This document shows, piece after piece, positions 30,112 through 38,461 of a DNA stretch of 64,000 bases. The translations under genes and the position numbers were made by a program. The stretch comes from Trinickia dinghuensis (lineage in GTDB: Bacteria; Pseudomonadota; Gammaproteobacteria; Burkholderiales; Burkholderiaceae). The notes under the pieces are model-generated. The model saw only the letters and a program-made list of their open reading frames with translations, did no database searches and was not told the DNA's origin. The stretch covers positions 186,681 through 250,680 of the forward strand of contig NZ_QRGA01000003.1 of the NCBI RefSeq assembly GCF_003367175.1. The letters are read 5' to 3'. The first letter of the stretch is position 1; the number at the start of each line of letters is the position of its first letter.

Positions 30112-30981
30112 ATGCCAAAGTCCGCCAAGCCTCCCGCGGCAAGCGCGCTCGATACGCGACAGCTCGACCTGCCGCTGTTCGGCAGCCCGGCCGACGAAGG
30201 CGCGCTCGTCCCGCCGGCGGTCTCGGCACCGCCTCGGCAGGAGCCGACGCCGAACGGCGTGAAGCTGCGGCGCGTGACGTTGAATGGACACACGATCGAA
30301 TACGCGTTGAAACGCTCGTCACGACGCACGATCGGATTTTCGATCGACGGCAGCGGCCTGGCGATCACCGCGCCGCGCTGGGTCACGCTGGCCGATATCG
30401 AGACGGCAATCGCGGGCAAGGAGCGCTGGATCGTTGCGAAACTGGCGGAATGGCAAACGCGCGCCGAACAGCGCGCCTTGCCGCGCATCGAATGGCGCGA
30501 CGGTGCGCAGATTCCCTACCTCGGCAAACCGGTGCAAATCGCGCTCGCGTCGGCGAATGCGTCGCTCGTGTTCGACGAGCGGAACGCGACCCTAGCGCTG
30601 GCGCTGCCGGCTCACGCCGACGCGCAGCAGATCAAGGATCGCGTGCAAGGCTGGCTGCAAACCGAGGCCAAGCGCGTGTTCGGCGAGCGGCTCGACTACT
30701 ATGCGCAACGGCTCGGCGTCGCGTACAAAGGCTATGCGTTGTCTTCGGCGGCCACGCGCTGGGGCAGTTGCTCGAGCGACGGCCGTATCCGTCTAAATTG
30801 GCGGCTCATTCACTTTCCGATGTCGATCGTCGACTACGTCGTCGCGCACGAACTGGCTCATTTGCGCGAAATGAATCACAGCCCGCGGTTTTGGCAAACG
30901 GTGGAATCGATCTTTCCCGAGTTTCGCGAGGCGCGGCACACGCTCAAGCATCATCCGCCGGAATTGCTGCCGACGCTTTGA
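30112..30981 (+). CDS. YgjP-type (DUF45) zinc metallopeptidase
   Basis: 289 aa. A proline-rich N-terminus of about 50 residues is followed by the DUF45/YgjP fold, with ATRWGSCSSDGRIRLNWRL and the zinc motif HELAHLREMNHSPRFW (HExxH plus a third His). Cytoplasmic. The family resembles the WLM/SprT peptidases and its substrate is unknown. It is the last conserved gene before the AT-richer patch. Confidence 0.85.
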   Translation: MPKSAKPPAASALDTRQLDLPLFGSPADEGALVPPAVSAPPRQEPTPNGVKLRRVTLNGHTIEYALKRSSRRTIGFSIDGSGLAITAPRWVTLADIETAIAGKERWIVAKLAEWQTRAEQRALPRIEWRDGAQIPYLGKPVQIALASANASLVFDERNATLALALPAHADAQQIKDRVQGWLQTEAKRVFGERLDYYAQRLGVAYKGYALSSAATRWGSCSSDGRIRLNWRLIHFPMSIVDYVVAHELAHLREMNHSPRFWQTVESIFPEFREARHTLKHHPPELLPTL

Positions 30982-31033
30982 GGAGTTGCGGGCGCGATAT
31001 CGCTCGTTTCGATTTGTGGTCGTAGTCGCGGTG

Positions 31034-31054
31034 TTTTTGATTCTCGGTCAAAAA
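31034..31054. repeat. Inverted repeat TTTTTGA-N7-TCAAAAA
   Basis: Seven-base perfect arms about 50 bases after the peptidase stop. It has T-runs on both strands, so a bidirectional terminator is the simplest reading. Confidence 0.45.
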
Positions 31055-31079
31055 ACAAACTCTGCACGACTCCCTTCTT

Positions 31080-31096
31080 TTTGACTCATAGTCAAA
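31080..31096. promoter_or_regulatory. Inverted repeat TTTGACT-CAT-AGTCAAA
   Basis: Perfect 7-3-7 inverted repeat sharing its core with the one 46 bases before it. Possible operator for the 31-33 kb gene pair. Confidence 0.35.
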
Positions 31097-31409
31097 TTCC
31101 CCACTCAATAGTTTATATCGGGTGACGTCGTGCACGTCGCGCGTTGCTATCGCTCGTCAGTCGAAGCGCCACTCTCGTTAGTCGAATAGACAGAAGTCAG
31201 GACTACCGTGTAAGCTGTCAAGCGGGCCGTGTCGATATAACGATACGAAATTTTTTCGACAGATCACATTCATGACTTTCTCATTACACAGCGCCTATTC
31301 GTCACTGAAGGGGTCCGTCCATGCGGGCGGACGACGGTTGCTATCGCAGCGTGAATCGTTGGCGGGGAAAACGCCGCCGGGTCGCGGCATCGAAGCCGGA
31401 GTTCGCCGG

Positions 31410-32159
31410 ATGCTTCGTCCGATCGCTTATTGCCTTGCCGCCAGCTTGGCGCTTGGATCGAATTTGAGCCACGCGCAAAAAACCGAGCCTAAGCTGCATC
31501 TGATCTACAACGCAAACGCGGATTTGTGTACCTCAGCCTTCCGCACGCTCACATCGATACATCGACGGTATCCGAAGGCGAACTACATAGCCGACGAGCC
31601 GAAAGCCTTCTTCTCAACGCCGGGTTTTGGGGAGCCTCATTGGCTGTCGAAGAGCGATCCGGCAGTAGTCGAGCTTGGAATGGGGGACCCGCGGTTTACA
31701 CGTCTAGACTTCGCCGACGGTCAGCGACTCATCGCTGTTAACGATATTCCGCTTGGCTCCCACGGAGATTTCACGACTGATGTCTGGATCGCGAAGCCAG
31801 GTAAAAATCTGGCCATCAGGGATGACATCAAAGTAAACGATGACACGCTCACTTCAGCGGATCCTGCAGACGTCGAACTTTTGATCGACTTCGAGCGGGA
31901 CAAAGTCCGATCGTCATCGCCCTATCCGTTGGTGAGCCTGGGCAAAAAAACTTTTTCCTTCGACGAAGGGTCTCCGCCAAACAGCAGCGCAATTAAGTCA
32001 GCGAACGACCTCTTTATCGGGCCCGATTCGCAAGAACCGTTCGGGTTCAAAGGCAGGCTGTACTTCCTCGTGGGAGCCGCATTCGCCGGTCCGTGGACGA
32101 TCTATGGGTTCGACAAGAATGCTGTCCCCACGATGGAATGCATTGCAGATTTTCAATAA
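31410..32159 (+). CDS. Exported protein of unknown function (candidate periplasmic partner/immunity protein)
   Basis: 249 aa from ATG 31410; GGAG eight bases upstream and a Sec signal peptide (LRPIAYCLAASLALGSNLSHAQ) favour this start over ATG 31272, which would bury the signal behind 46 residues. The mature protein has two Cys (LCTSAF near its N-terminus and MECIADF at its end) that could form a disulfide. It looks like a beta-rich globular domain (WIAKPGKNLAIRDD, RLYFLVGAAFAGPWTIYGF). I recognise no family. It ends 30 bases before a lysozyme-like gene and shares its atypical base use. Immunity protein is an inference from this layout. Confidence 0.65.
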   Translation: MLRPIAYCLAASLALGSNLSHAQKTEPKLHLIYNANADLCTSAFRTLTSIHRRYPKANYIADEPKAFFSTPGFGEPHWLSKSDPAVVELGMGDPRFTRLDFADGQRLIAVNDIPLGSHGDFTTDVWIAKPGKNLAIRDDIKVNDDTLTSADPADVELLIDFERDKVRSSSPYPLVSLGKKTFSFDEGSPPNSSAIKSANDLFIGPDSQEPFGFKGRLYFLVGAAFAGPWTIYGFDKNAVPTMECIADFQ

Positions 32160-32189
32160 TGAAAAGCGATAACTGCACGGACAACGACC

Positions 32190-33290
32190 ATGAGCGGCGA
32201 GACCCTTTCATCCCTGAGCGAATTTACTGGTCACTTCGAAAACGGTGATTTCGCAGCGAAAAACTTTGAGGATCCCTTTTATTACGAAAAATCGACCAAG
32301 ACGATCAACTTCGGCTATGGGATCAACCTGACCGGCGCCGCCGCAGCTGCCGCCGCCAAACATCCGTATGCCCGGGAGATCATCGATGCGGAATTGAAGG
32401 CTCAGGGCATTACCATTACGGAGCATCAGTGGGAGTTGATCCGGAAAATTTCCGCGAATCCGAATCCGCGAGAAGTGGTCGATGACTTGAACCGCTCCCT
32501 CCCCGCTAAACACGGCAGCAGCTGGAAATCCGAAGCCGCAGCGGTGATGGACGCCTTCTACGCGAAGATCGTTGAACCCGAACTCGTCAAAAAAGTGCCG
32601 AACCTCGATTCGCTGCCTGTCGGCGCGCAATGGGCGCTGAAAGACCTGTACTACAACTCGCCCAAACTCTGGGGCCCGAAGATCGAAAAAGCCGCGAAAG
32701 ACGGCGATCTCGTCGGCATCGCAAATGAACTCGCATTGGACACGACCCGGCATTCCGCCGGAACAGGCGCTGAACTTCGCTCGCTAGGGCGCGCGACGCT
32801 CGCGCTCGGCGGCATCCCGACGTACGGCCCAGACAACACCCTCACCAAAGTGGACTGGTCCCGCAGCAATCAGTCGGATCTATCTCTCTTCCATTTCCTC
32901 GCGTTGAGCACCACCGCGCAGGTTGGAATGAACCGCAGCTCAGCGGCCGAATACATTTCGAAGTGGGACCACAGAGTGTCGGCGAGCCACCGCGAGATCC
33001 TGGCGTCGCTCGAAACGCATGCTTCGACCGACGCTGCGAACAACAACACCATTACCCCACCGACGCCGCTCGATACGCATCCCGTCGACGCAGCGAACCA
33101 GAACACCATCAGTCCGGCCATGCCGCTCGATACACATCCCGTCGACACGGCGAATCAGAACATCATCGCCCCAGCAGCACCGTTCGATCTGTACGCCGTC
33201 GACGCCGCAAACCCGAGCACCATCACCCCAGCGGCACCGGATACCGCCGAGCTGCTCGTCGCCAACGAGCGCCGACCACGCTTCTGTTAA
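32190..33290 (+). CDS. Lysozyme-like muramidase domain protein with repeat tail (candidate effector)
   Basis: 366 aa, no signal peptide. Residues about 11-50 (EFTGHFENGDF then TKTINFGYGINLTG) resemble the catalytic edge of T4-lysozyme/pesticin-type enzymes: a Glu (E17) and then Tyr-Tyr-x-x-x-Thr ahead of a GYG turn. The usual catalytic Asp position appears to be Glu (E33). A helical domain follows to about 270, with ALKDLYYNSPKLWGP. Residues 281-353 are a 19-aa repeat (DAANxNTIxPxxPLDTHPV). No export signal but a likely cell-wall target fits a phage-type lysozyme or a secreted effector. The assignment is by motif eye only. Confidence 0.6.
   Translation: MSGETLSSLSEFTGHFENGDFAAKNFEDPFYYEKSTKTINFGYGINLTGAAAAAAAKHPYAREIIDAELKAQGITITEHQWELIRKISANPNPREVVDDLNRSLPAKHGSSWKSEAAAVMDAFYAKIVEPELVKKVPNLDSLPVGAQWALKDLYYNSPKLWGPKIEKAAKDGDLVGIANELALDTTRHSAGTGAELRSLGRATLALGGIPTYGPDNTLTKVDWSRSNQSDLSLFHFLALSTTAQVGMNRSSAAEYISKWDHRVSASHREILASLETHASTDAANNNTITPPTPLDTHPVDAANQNTISPAMPLDTHPVDTANQNIIAPAAPFDLYAVDAANPSTITPAAPDTAELLVANERRPRFC
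33030..33248 (+). repeat. 57-bp tandem repeat, about 3.8 copies
   Basis: Units begin GACGCTGCGAACAACAACAC-like at 33030, 33087, 33144 and 33201, exactly 57 bases apart and in frame. They encode a Pro/Asp/Asn/Thr-rich, probably disordered tail on the lysozyme-like protein. Copies diverge towards the 3' end. Confidence 0.88.
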
Positions 33291-33401
33291 TGACGAAGCG
33301 GCGCGGCACGCAAGCCCTGGAGCAGCTACCGCGCCCGCTTCCTTGACCTCCACCGCCCTCACACCGCGCAGTCGCACACCCGCGCTCGAATCGACACGCG
33401 C

Positions 33402-33791
33402 TTACTTCGTCTTCTTCTGAATGAACTCGACTTTATAGCCGTCCGGATCGGTGACGAACGCGATGACGGTCGTGCCGTGCTTCATCGGCCCTGCTTCGCG
33501 CGTGACGTTTCCGCCCTGCGCTTTGATCTTCTCGCACGCGGCATAGGCATCGTCCACCTCGATCGCGATATGGCCGTACCCGGCGCCGAGGTCGTAGGCC
33601 GTGGTATCCCAGTTGTGAGTGAGCTCGATGACCGCGCCCTCGCTCTCGTCCGTGTAGCCGACAAACGCCAGCGTGAAACGGCCTTCGGGATACTCGTGGC
33701 GGCGCAGCAGCTTCATGCCGAGCAGCTCGGTATAGAACTTGAGCGAGCGGTCGAGATCGCCGACTCGCAGCATCGTGTGCAGCAAACGCAT
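33402..33791 (-). CDS. gloA: Lactoylglutathione lyase (glyoxalase I)
   Basis: 129 aa from ATG 33791 ([20 protein letters not shown]). Metal ligands of the VOC fold are visible: His in RLLHTML, Glu in AVIELTHNW, His in GYGHIAIEV and Glu in YKVEFIQ. It isomerises the methylglyoxal-glutathione adduct to S-lactoylglutathione. It is convergent with the lysozyme-like gene. Confidence 0.95.
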   Translation of the reverse strand: MRLLHTMLRVGDLDRSLKFYTELLGMKLLRRHEYPEGRFTLAFVGYTDESEGAVIELTHNWDTTAYDLGAGYGHIAIEVDDAYAACEKIKAQGGNVTREAGPMKHGTTVIAFVTDPDGYKVEFIQKKTK

Positions 33792-34031
33792 CGTGAACTC
33801 CGGTTTCGTCGAAAAGAAGCGAATCTACCAAGAAAGCGTGATGGCCGCTCGCCCTGCCGTCATTGGGGTTACCTGTCCCCGGCCAAGCCAGTGCGCCAAC
33901 GTTTTGGTAAGGTACACAGGCTCGTACCGGAATTTCGTCGACGCCGCCCGTACCGTCAACGACGTCAACGAATAGGCAGCGCCCCCTTACCATCCACGCT
34001 CCGCTCCAATCCACGCCTAAAGATATTTCGC

Positions 34032-34985
34032 ATGAACACCGCCGCAGCAATCGCCACGCCGGCCCCCGTGCGCCGCGCCCCCGACACGTTCGCCATCGCC
34101 CTAATGGTATTGCTGTGTGCGATCTGGGGCCTGCAGCAAGTCGCGATCAAGACGACGAACGGCGCGCTCGGCCCCATGCTGCAGGCCGGCCTGCGCTCGA
34201 CGATCGCCGCGCTGCTCGTGTTCGGCTGGGCTCGCTTGCGCGGCACGCCGCTGTTTCGGAGGGATGGAACGCTGGGCGCCGGCGTGCTGGCCGGCATCCT
34301 GTTCGCGGGCGAATTCGTCTGCATTTTCGCGGGCCTCACGTTGACGAGCGCCTCTCGCATGGCCGTCTTCCTTTACACGGCGCCGTGCTTCACCGCACTA
34401 GGTTTGCACGCGTTCGTCGCCGGGGAGCGGATGCGCCGGCTGCAGTGGTACGGTGTCGCCGTGGCGTTCGCGGGCATCGCGCTGGCATTTGCCGACGGCT
34501 TCGCGCAAGCACCGGCTCCCGGCGCTTCCGCCCTCGCCGGGGTCCTCGGCGACGCGCTCGGGGTGCTCGGCGGCGTCATGTGGGCGGCGACGACGGTCGT
34601 CGTGCGCGCCAGCTCGCTCTCGCACGCAAGCGCGAGCAAGACGCTGTTCTATCAACTGGTCGTATCGGCCGTCGTTTTGCTCGCGCTCGCCTTCGCGCTC
34701 GGCGAGCAGCATCGCGTGCAGATCACGCCGCTGGCCGTGGCAAGCCTCGGCTACCAGGCCGTTATCGTCGCGTTCGTCAGCTACTTGACGTGGTTCTGGC
34801 TGCTCACGCGCTACATCGCCTCGCGGCTGTCGGTGTTCTCGTTTTTGACGCCACTGTTCGGCGTAGCCTTCGGCGTCGTGCTGCTCGGCGAATCGTTCAA
34901 CACGCGCTTCGTGCTGGCAGCGCTGCTCGTGCTCGCCGGCATCGTGCTCGTCAACGCACCGGCACGCGCCGCAGCGCGCCAGTGA
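34032..34985 (+). CDS. EamA/DMT-family transporter
   Basis: 317 aa from ATG 34032 (MNTAAAIATPAPVRRAPDT). Ten membrane segments in two EamA repeats (VLLCAIWGLQQVAIK and VMWAATTVVVRASSL mark the repeat starts). These inner-membrane carriers export amino acids or other metabolites; the substrate cannot be told. It stands alone upstream of the convergent rsmA operon. Confidence 0.85.
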   Translation: MNTAAAIATPAPVRRAPDTFAIALMVLLCAIWGLQQVAIKTTNGALGPMLQAGLRSTIAALLVFGWARLRGTPLFRRDGTLGAGVLAGILFAGEFVCIFAGLTLTSASRMAVFLYTAPCFTALGLHAFVAGERMRRLQWYGVAVAFAGIALAFADGFAQAPAPGASALAGVLGDALGVLGGVMWAATTVVVRASSLSHASASKTLFYQLVVSAVVLLALAFALGEQHRVQITPLAVASLGYQAVIVAFVSYLTWFWLLTRYIASRLSVFSFLTPLFGVAFGVVLLGESFNTRFVLAALLVLAGIVLVNAPARAAARQ

Positions 34986-35081
34986 AGTAGCGAGGGACTT
35001 CATTCGCGTCGGGCTTGCGGCTTTCGGCGCGCTTGCATCGCTCGCCGCGCTTGACGCAGCGTAAGTCTCCCGCCGAAGTTC

Positions 35082-35897
35082 TTACCGCGCGCCCAGCGTT
35101 TGCGCCACGCGCACGTATTCGTCGACGGGAACATCCTCGGCGCGCCGTGCAAGATCGAAACCGAGCCCTTCGAAATCCACGCGATCGCGATACGCCGAGA
35201 GCGTATTGCGCAGCATCTTGCGCCGCTGCGAAAACGCTGCCGTCACGAGTTCGCCGAACACCGCCATGTCGACGGGCGCAAGCTCGCGCGGCGCGTACGG
35301 AATCATCCGCACGATCGCCGAATCGACCTTCGGGGGCGGCTGAAACGATTCGGGTGGCACGTCGAGTTGCTTGTCGATCACGTAGCGATACTGCAGCATG
35401 ACCGACAGCCGCCCGAACGCCTTGGTACCGGGCTCGGCCACCATGCGCTCGACCACCTCGTTCTGCAGCATGAAGTGTTGATCGACGACGACCGGCGCGA
35501 ACGTCATGAGGTGAAACAGCAGCGGGCTCGAAATGTTGTACGGCAAATTGCCGACGATACGCAGCGTCGGCTTCTCTTGCGTCTCGACGAGCGACGCGAA
35601 GTCGAAGGCCAAGGCATCGCCCGCGTGCAGCGCCAAAAGCTCGCCGAATTTGTCCTGCAATCGTGCGATGAGATCGCGATCGAGTTCGACCGCGTGCAGC
35701 GGCGCCTCGGGCGTGGCGAGCCGCTCGACGAGCGGCTCGGTCAGGGCGCCGAGGCCCGGCCCGATCTCGACCATCCGCTGCCCGCGCTCCGGCCTGATGA
35801 GTGAGACGATCGAATCGATGATGCCGAGATCGACGAGGAAGTTCTGCCCGAATCGCTTCCGTGCGAAATGGCCTTGATGCTGTCTGCTGGTGGACAT
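35082..35897 (-). CDS. rsmA: 16S rRNA dimethyladenosine transferase
   Basis: 271 aa from ATG 35897 ([19 protein letters not shown]). [11 protein letters not shown] is the family N-terminus, [14 protein letters not shown] the SAM motif I, and [12 protein letters not shown] the NLPY catalytic motif. It dimethylates two adenines near the 3' end of 16S rRNA. It is the last gene of lptD-surA-pdxA-rsmA; loss gives kasugamycin resistance. Confidence 0.95.
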   Translation of the reverse strand: MSTSRQHQGHFARKRFGQNFLVDLGIIDSIVSLIRPERGQRMVEIGPGLGALTEPLVERLATPEAPLHAVELDRDLIARLQDKFGELLALHAGDALAFDFASLVETQEKPTLRIVGNLPYNISSPLLFHLMTFAPVVVDQHFMLQNEVVERMVAEPGTKAFGRLSVMLQYRYVIDKQLDVPPESFQPPPKVDSAIVRMIPYAPRELAPVDMAVFGELVTAAFSQRRKMLRNTLSAYRDRVDFEGLGFDLARRAEDVPVDEYVRVAQTLGAR

Positions 35898-35959
35898 CGA
35901 AATGTGAAAACCGAAAGGGTCGAAAAACGCCGCGCGGCCGAATTGATCAACGGCGATCG

Positions 35960-36961
35960 TCAGCCGGCGCGCCGGTTGCGCGCCATCGTGACAGCCGTGT
36001 CGATCGCCGCGATCATGCTGCCCGCATCCGCGCGCCCCGTGCCCGCGAGATCGAGAGCGGTGCCGTGATCGACGGACGTGCGGATGATCGGCAGCCCCAG
36101 CGTGATATTGACGCCCTCGCCGAAGGTCGCGTATTTGAGCACCGGCAGCCCTTGATCGTGGAACATCGCGAGCACGCAATCGGCCTCGTCGAGATAACGG
36201 GGCTGAAACAGCGTATCGGCCGGATAGGGGCCGCGCGCGTCGATGCCCCGCTTAACCGCCTGCTCGAGTGCCGGCGAGACGACGTCGATCTCTTCGCGCC
36301 CGAGGTAGCCGTTCTCGCCTGCATGCGGGTTCAAGCCCGTGACGAGAATGCGCGGCACGGGCAAGCCGAAATCGCGCCGTAAATCGTGATCGATGATGGC
36401 GAGGGTCTGAACGAGGCCGTCGACGCTAAGCGCAGCCGGCACGTCCTTGAGCGGCAGGTGCGTCGTGGCGAGGGCCACCCGTAGCGGGCGGGCGCCCGTG
36501 CCGGCCAGCATCATCACGACGCGCGCCGTACCTGTTCGTTCGGCGAGGTATTCCGTATGCCCCGTGAACGGGACACCGGCATCGTTGATCGTGCTCTTTT
36601 GCAGCGGCGCCGTCACGATCGCATCGAACCGCTCGCCCAGCGCGCCGTCGATCGCATCGTCGAGCAAGCCGAGCACGTAGCGGCCGTTGGCGGCATCGAG
36701 CCGGCCCGCCTGCGAAGCGGCGGCAAGCGGCCGGTGCCCGACGCCGACATGACCCGCTCCGCGCAGCGCCGCCCACTCGACGCCGACCGCGCGCGCACGC
36801 GCCTCGATCAACGCGGCATCGCCGAGCACCGTGAACGTCGCGCCGGGCCAATGGGCCGCGGCGCCCGCAAGCGCCGCCGCCGTCAGCTCCGGACCCACAC
36901 CGGCCGGTTCACCGGTGGTGATCGCGATATTCAGCGGGGCTGGGCTTGCGGTGCTCGTCAT
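35960..36961 (-). CDS. pdxA: 4-hydroxythreonine-4-phosphate dehydrogenase
   Basis: 333 aa from ATG 36961 ([19 protein letters not shown]). [12 protein letters not shown] is the conserved start. The metal-binding His residues lie in [20 protein letters not shown] and [12 protein letters not shown]. It oxidises 4-phosphohydroxythreonine in pyridoxal 5'-phosphate synthesis. It is placed between surA and rsmA as in many proteobacteria. Confidence 0.95.
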   Translation of the reverse strand: MTSTASPAPLNIAITTGEPAGVGPELTAAALAGAAAHWPGATFTVLGDAALIEARARAVGVEWAALRGAGHVGVGHRPLAAASQAGRLDAANGRYVLGLLDDAIDGALGERFDAIVTAPLQKSTINDAGVPFTGHTEYLAERTGTARVVMMLAGTGARPLRVALATTHLPLKDVPAALSVDGLVQTLAIIDHDLRRDFGLPVPRILVTGLNPHAGENGYLGREEIDVVSPALEQAVKRGIDARGPYPADTLFQPRYLDEADCVLAMFHDQGLPVLKYATFGEGVNITLGLPIIRTSVDHGTALDLAGTGRADAGSMIAAIDTAVTMARNRRAG

Positions 36962-37007
36962 CGTGGAGGGTGGCTGGTCTATCGTCTGTCGTCTGCCATC
37001 TATCGGC

Positions 37008-38378
37008 TCACTGCTGCGCAACCGGAACGTCGACCTTGTATTGGACGTAGGCCGAATCGCGCAGTTCGCGCAGCCAATCGGAATACGCTTGCTCGGCCTT
37101 GCGCTGGCCGATCGCCTGACGCGCCAGGTCCATCTGCTGCTGAACGGAACCCTCCGCGTCGCGCCGGCCGAGGACCTGGATCAGGTGGTAGCCGTACTCG
37201 CTGCGCACCGGCTCGCTGATTTCGTTGTCCTTCAGGTCGTTCATCGCGCGCTCGAACTCGGGCACGGTTTCGCCGGGGCTGATCCAGCCGAGGTCGCCGC
37301 CTTGCGAGGCCGAGCCGTCTTGCGAATAAGTACGCGCAAACTGCGCAAAATCGCCGCCCGCCTCGATCTGCTGCCGAATATCGAGCAGCTTTTGCCGCGC
37401 GGCGGCTTCGGACTCACCCTGGCCCACGCGAATCAGAATGTGCCGCACATGCGTTTGCACGAGCTTCGGGGCATCGGCCGCCGAGCCGCCGATACCGACG
37501 CGCCGGTCGACGAGACGCATCACCTCGAAGCCGTCATCGGTCCGGATCACGTCGGGCGCGACTTCGCCGGGGCGCAAATCTTCCGCGGCCTTGACGAACG
37601 CGTCCGGCAGATTTGCCGGTGCCTTGAAGCCCAAATCGCCGCCTTGCTTCGCGTCGGCCGCTTGCGAATTCTCTTTCGCGAGCGACTCGAACTTAGCGCC
37701 GGTCGTGGCCTGCGTCAGGATGGCCTCAGCCTTCTTGTGTGCGGCGTCGACGACGTCCTGTGCGGCACCGGCCGGCACCTTGACTAGAATGTGCTCGATG
37801 CGCAGATCCTGCTGGGCTCGCGCGCCCGGCCCGCGCTGGCTGGCGATGTAGTTCGCGACTTCGGCGTCGGACACCGACACCTTGCTGTCGACCTCTTTTT
37901 CACGCAGCTTCTGGAGCGTCAGTTCGTTGCGAGCATCGCTCGAGAACACCGACCAAGGCACGCCTTCGCCTTCGATCCGCGAACGGTAGACGTCGAGCGG
38001 CAGCTTGTTCGCCGCTGCGAGCCGCTGCAGCGTCTTTTGGACGTCCGCGTCGCTGACGACGATGCCGTCTTCCTTCGCCTTTTCGAGCTGAACGCGCTCG
38101 AGCACCATTTGATTGAGCACCTGCGAGCGCAGTTGAGCTTCCGGCGGCACGGGCGCGTGCTGCTGCTGAAGCCGCCGCGAGATGAGGCCCATGCGCTCGT
38201 CGAGTTCGCGCATGGTGATGACGTCGTCGTTGACGACCGCCGCGACGGAATCGACCGTCTGACCGGCTGCGGTTTGTCCCTTCAATGCCTGCGCCATGGC
38301 CGGCGCGGCCGACAGAAGAACGGCGGAAGCCACTGACGCCGCAAGCGTTGCCCAGCGAAGCTTATTCACGATTGCCAC
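37008..38378 (-). CDS. surA: Periplasmic chaperone / peptidyl-prolyl isomerase SurA
   Basis: 456 aa from GTG 38378, chosen because GGAG lies five bases upstream; the ORF track's ATG 38429 adds 17 basic residues. A signal peptide ([18 protein letters not shown]) leads to the SurA N-domain ([19 protein letters not shown]). Two parvulin domains follow, with [10 protein letters not shown] and VRHILIRVG marking their starts. SurA escorts outer-membrane proteins, including LptD, encoded just upstream. Confidence 0.93.
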   Translation of the reverse strand: MAIVNKLRWATLAASVASAVLLSAAPAMAQALKGQTAAGQTVDSVAAVVNDDVITMRELDERMGLISRRLQQQHAPVPPEAQLRSQVLNQMVLERVQLEKAKEDGIVVSDADVQKTLQRLAAANKLPLDVYRSRIEGEGVPWSVFSSDARNELTLQKLREKEVDSKVSVSDAEVANYIASQRGPGARAQQDLRIEHILVKVPAGAAQDVVDAAHKKAEAILTQATTGAKFESLAKENSQAADAKQGGDLGFKAPANLPDAFVKAAEDLRPGEVAPDVIRTDDGFEVMRLVDRRVGIGGSAADAPKLVQTHVRHILIRVGQGESEAAARQKLLDIRQQIEAGGDFAQFARTYSQDGSASQGGDLGWISPGETVPEFERAMNDLKDNEISEPVRSEYGYHLIQVLGRRDAEGSVQQQMDLARQAIGQRKAEQAYSDWLRELRDSAYVQYKVDVPVAQQ

Positions 38379-38461
38379 AGATGCTCCAAATATCCTGGGC
38401 CGCTTTTCGCGCCCCTTTTTTGCGCACACGACCCGGAAGGCCGTACGCGTTGCTCGTCCAA

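Larger units (their letters stand above)
30982..31409. other. AT-rich intergenic region with two inverted repeats
   Basis: A clear drop in GC begins just after the peptidase gene. TTTTTGA-N7-TCAAAAA (31034-31054) and TTTGACT-CAT-AGTCAAA (31080-31096, perfect) share a TTTGA/TCAAA core. They could be sites for one regulator, or the first may terminate the peptidase transcript. TATAAC near 31236 may be a -10 box for the next gene. Confidence 0.45.

Noticed and set aside
31272-31409. N-terminal extension of the exported protein (ATG 31272)
   Set aside because: It would place 46 residues ahead of a good signal peptide and lacks a ribosome site; ATG 31410 has GGAG and signal peptide.
33030-33248. 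CRISPR-like reading of the 57-bp repeat
   Set aside because: Copies are directly adjacent without spacers and are in frame in a coding sequence.
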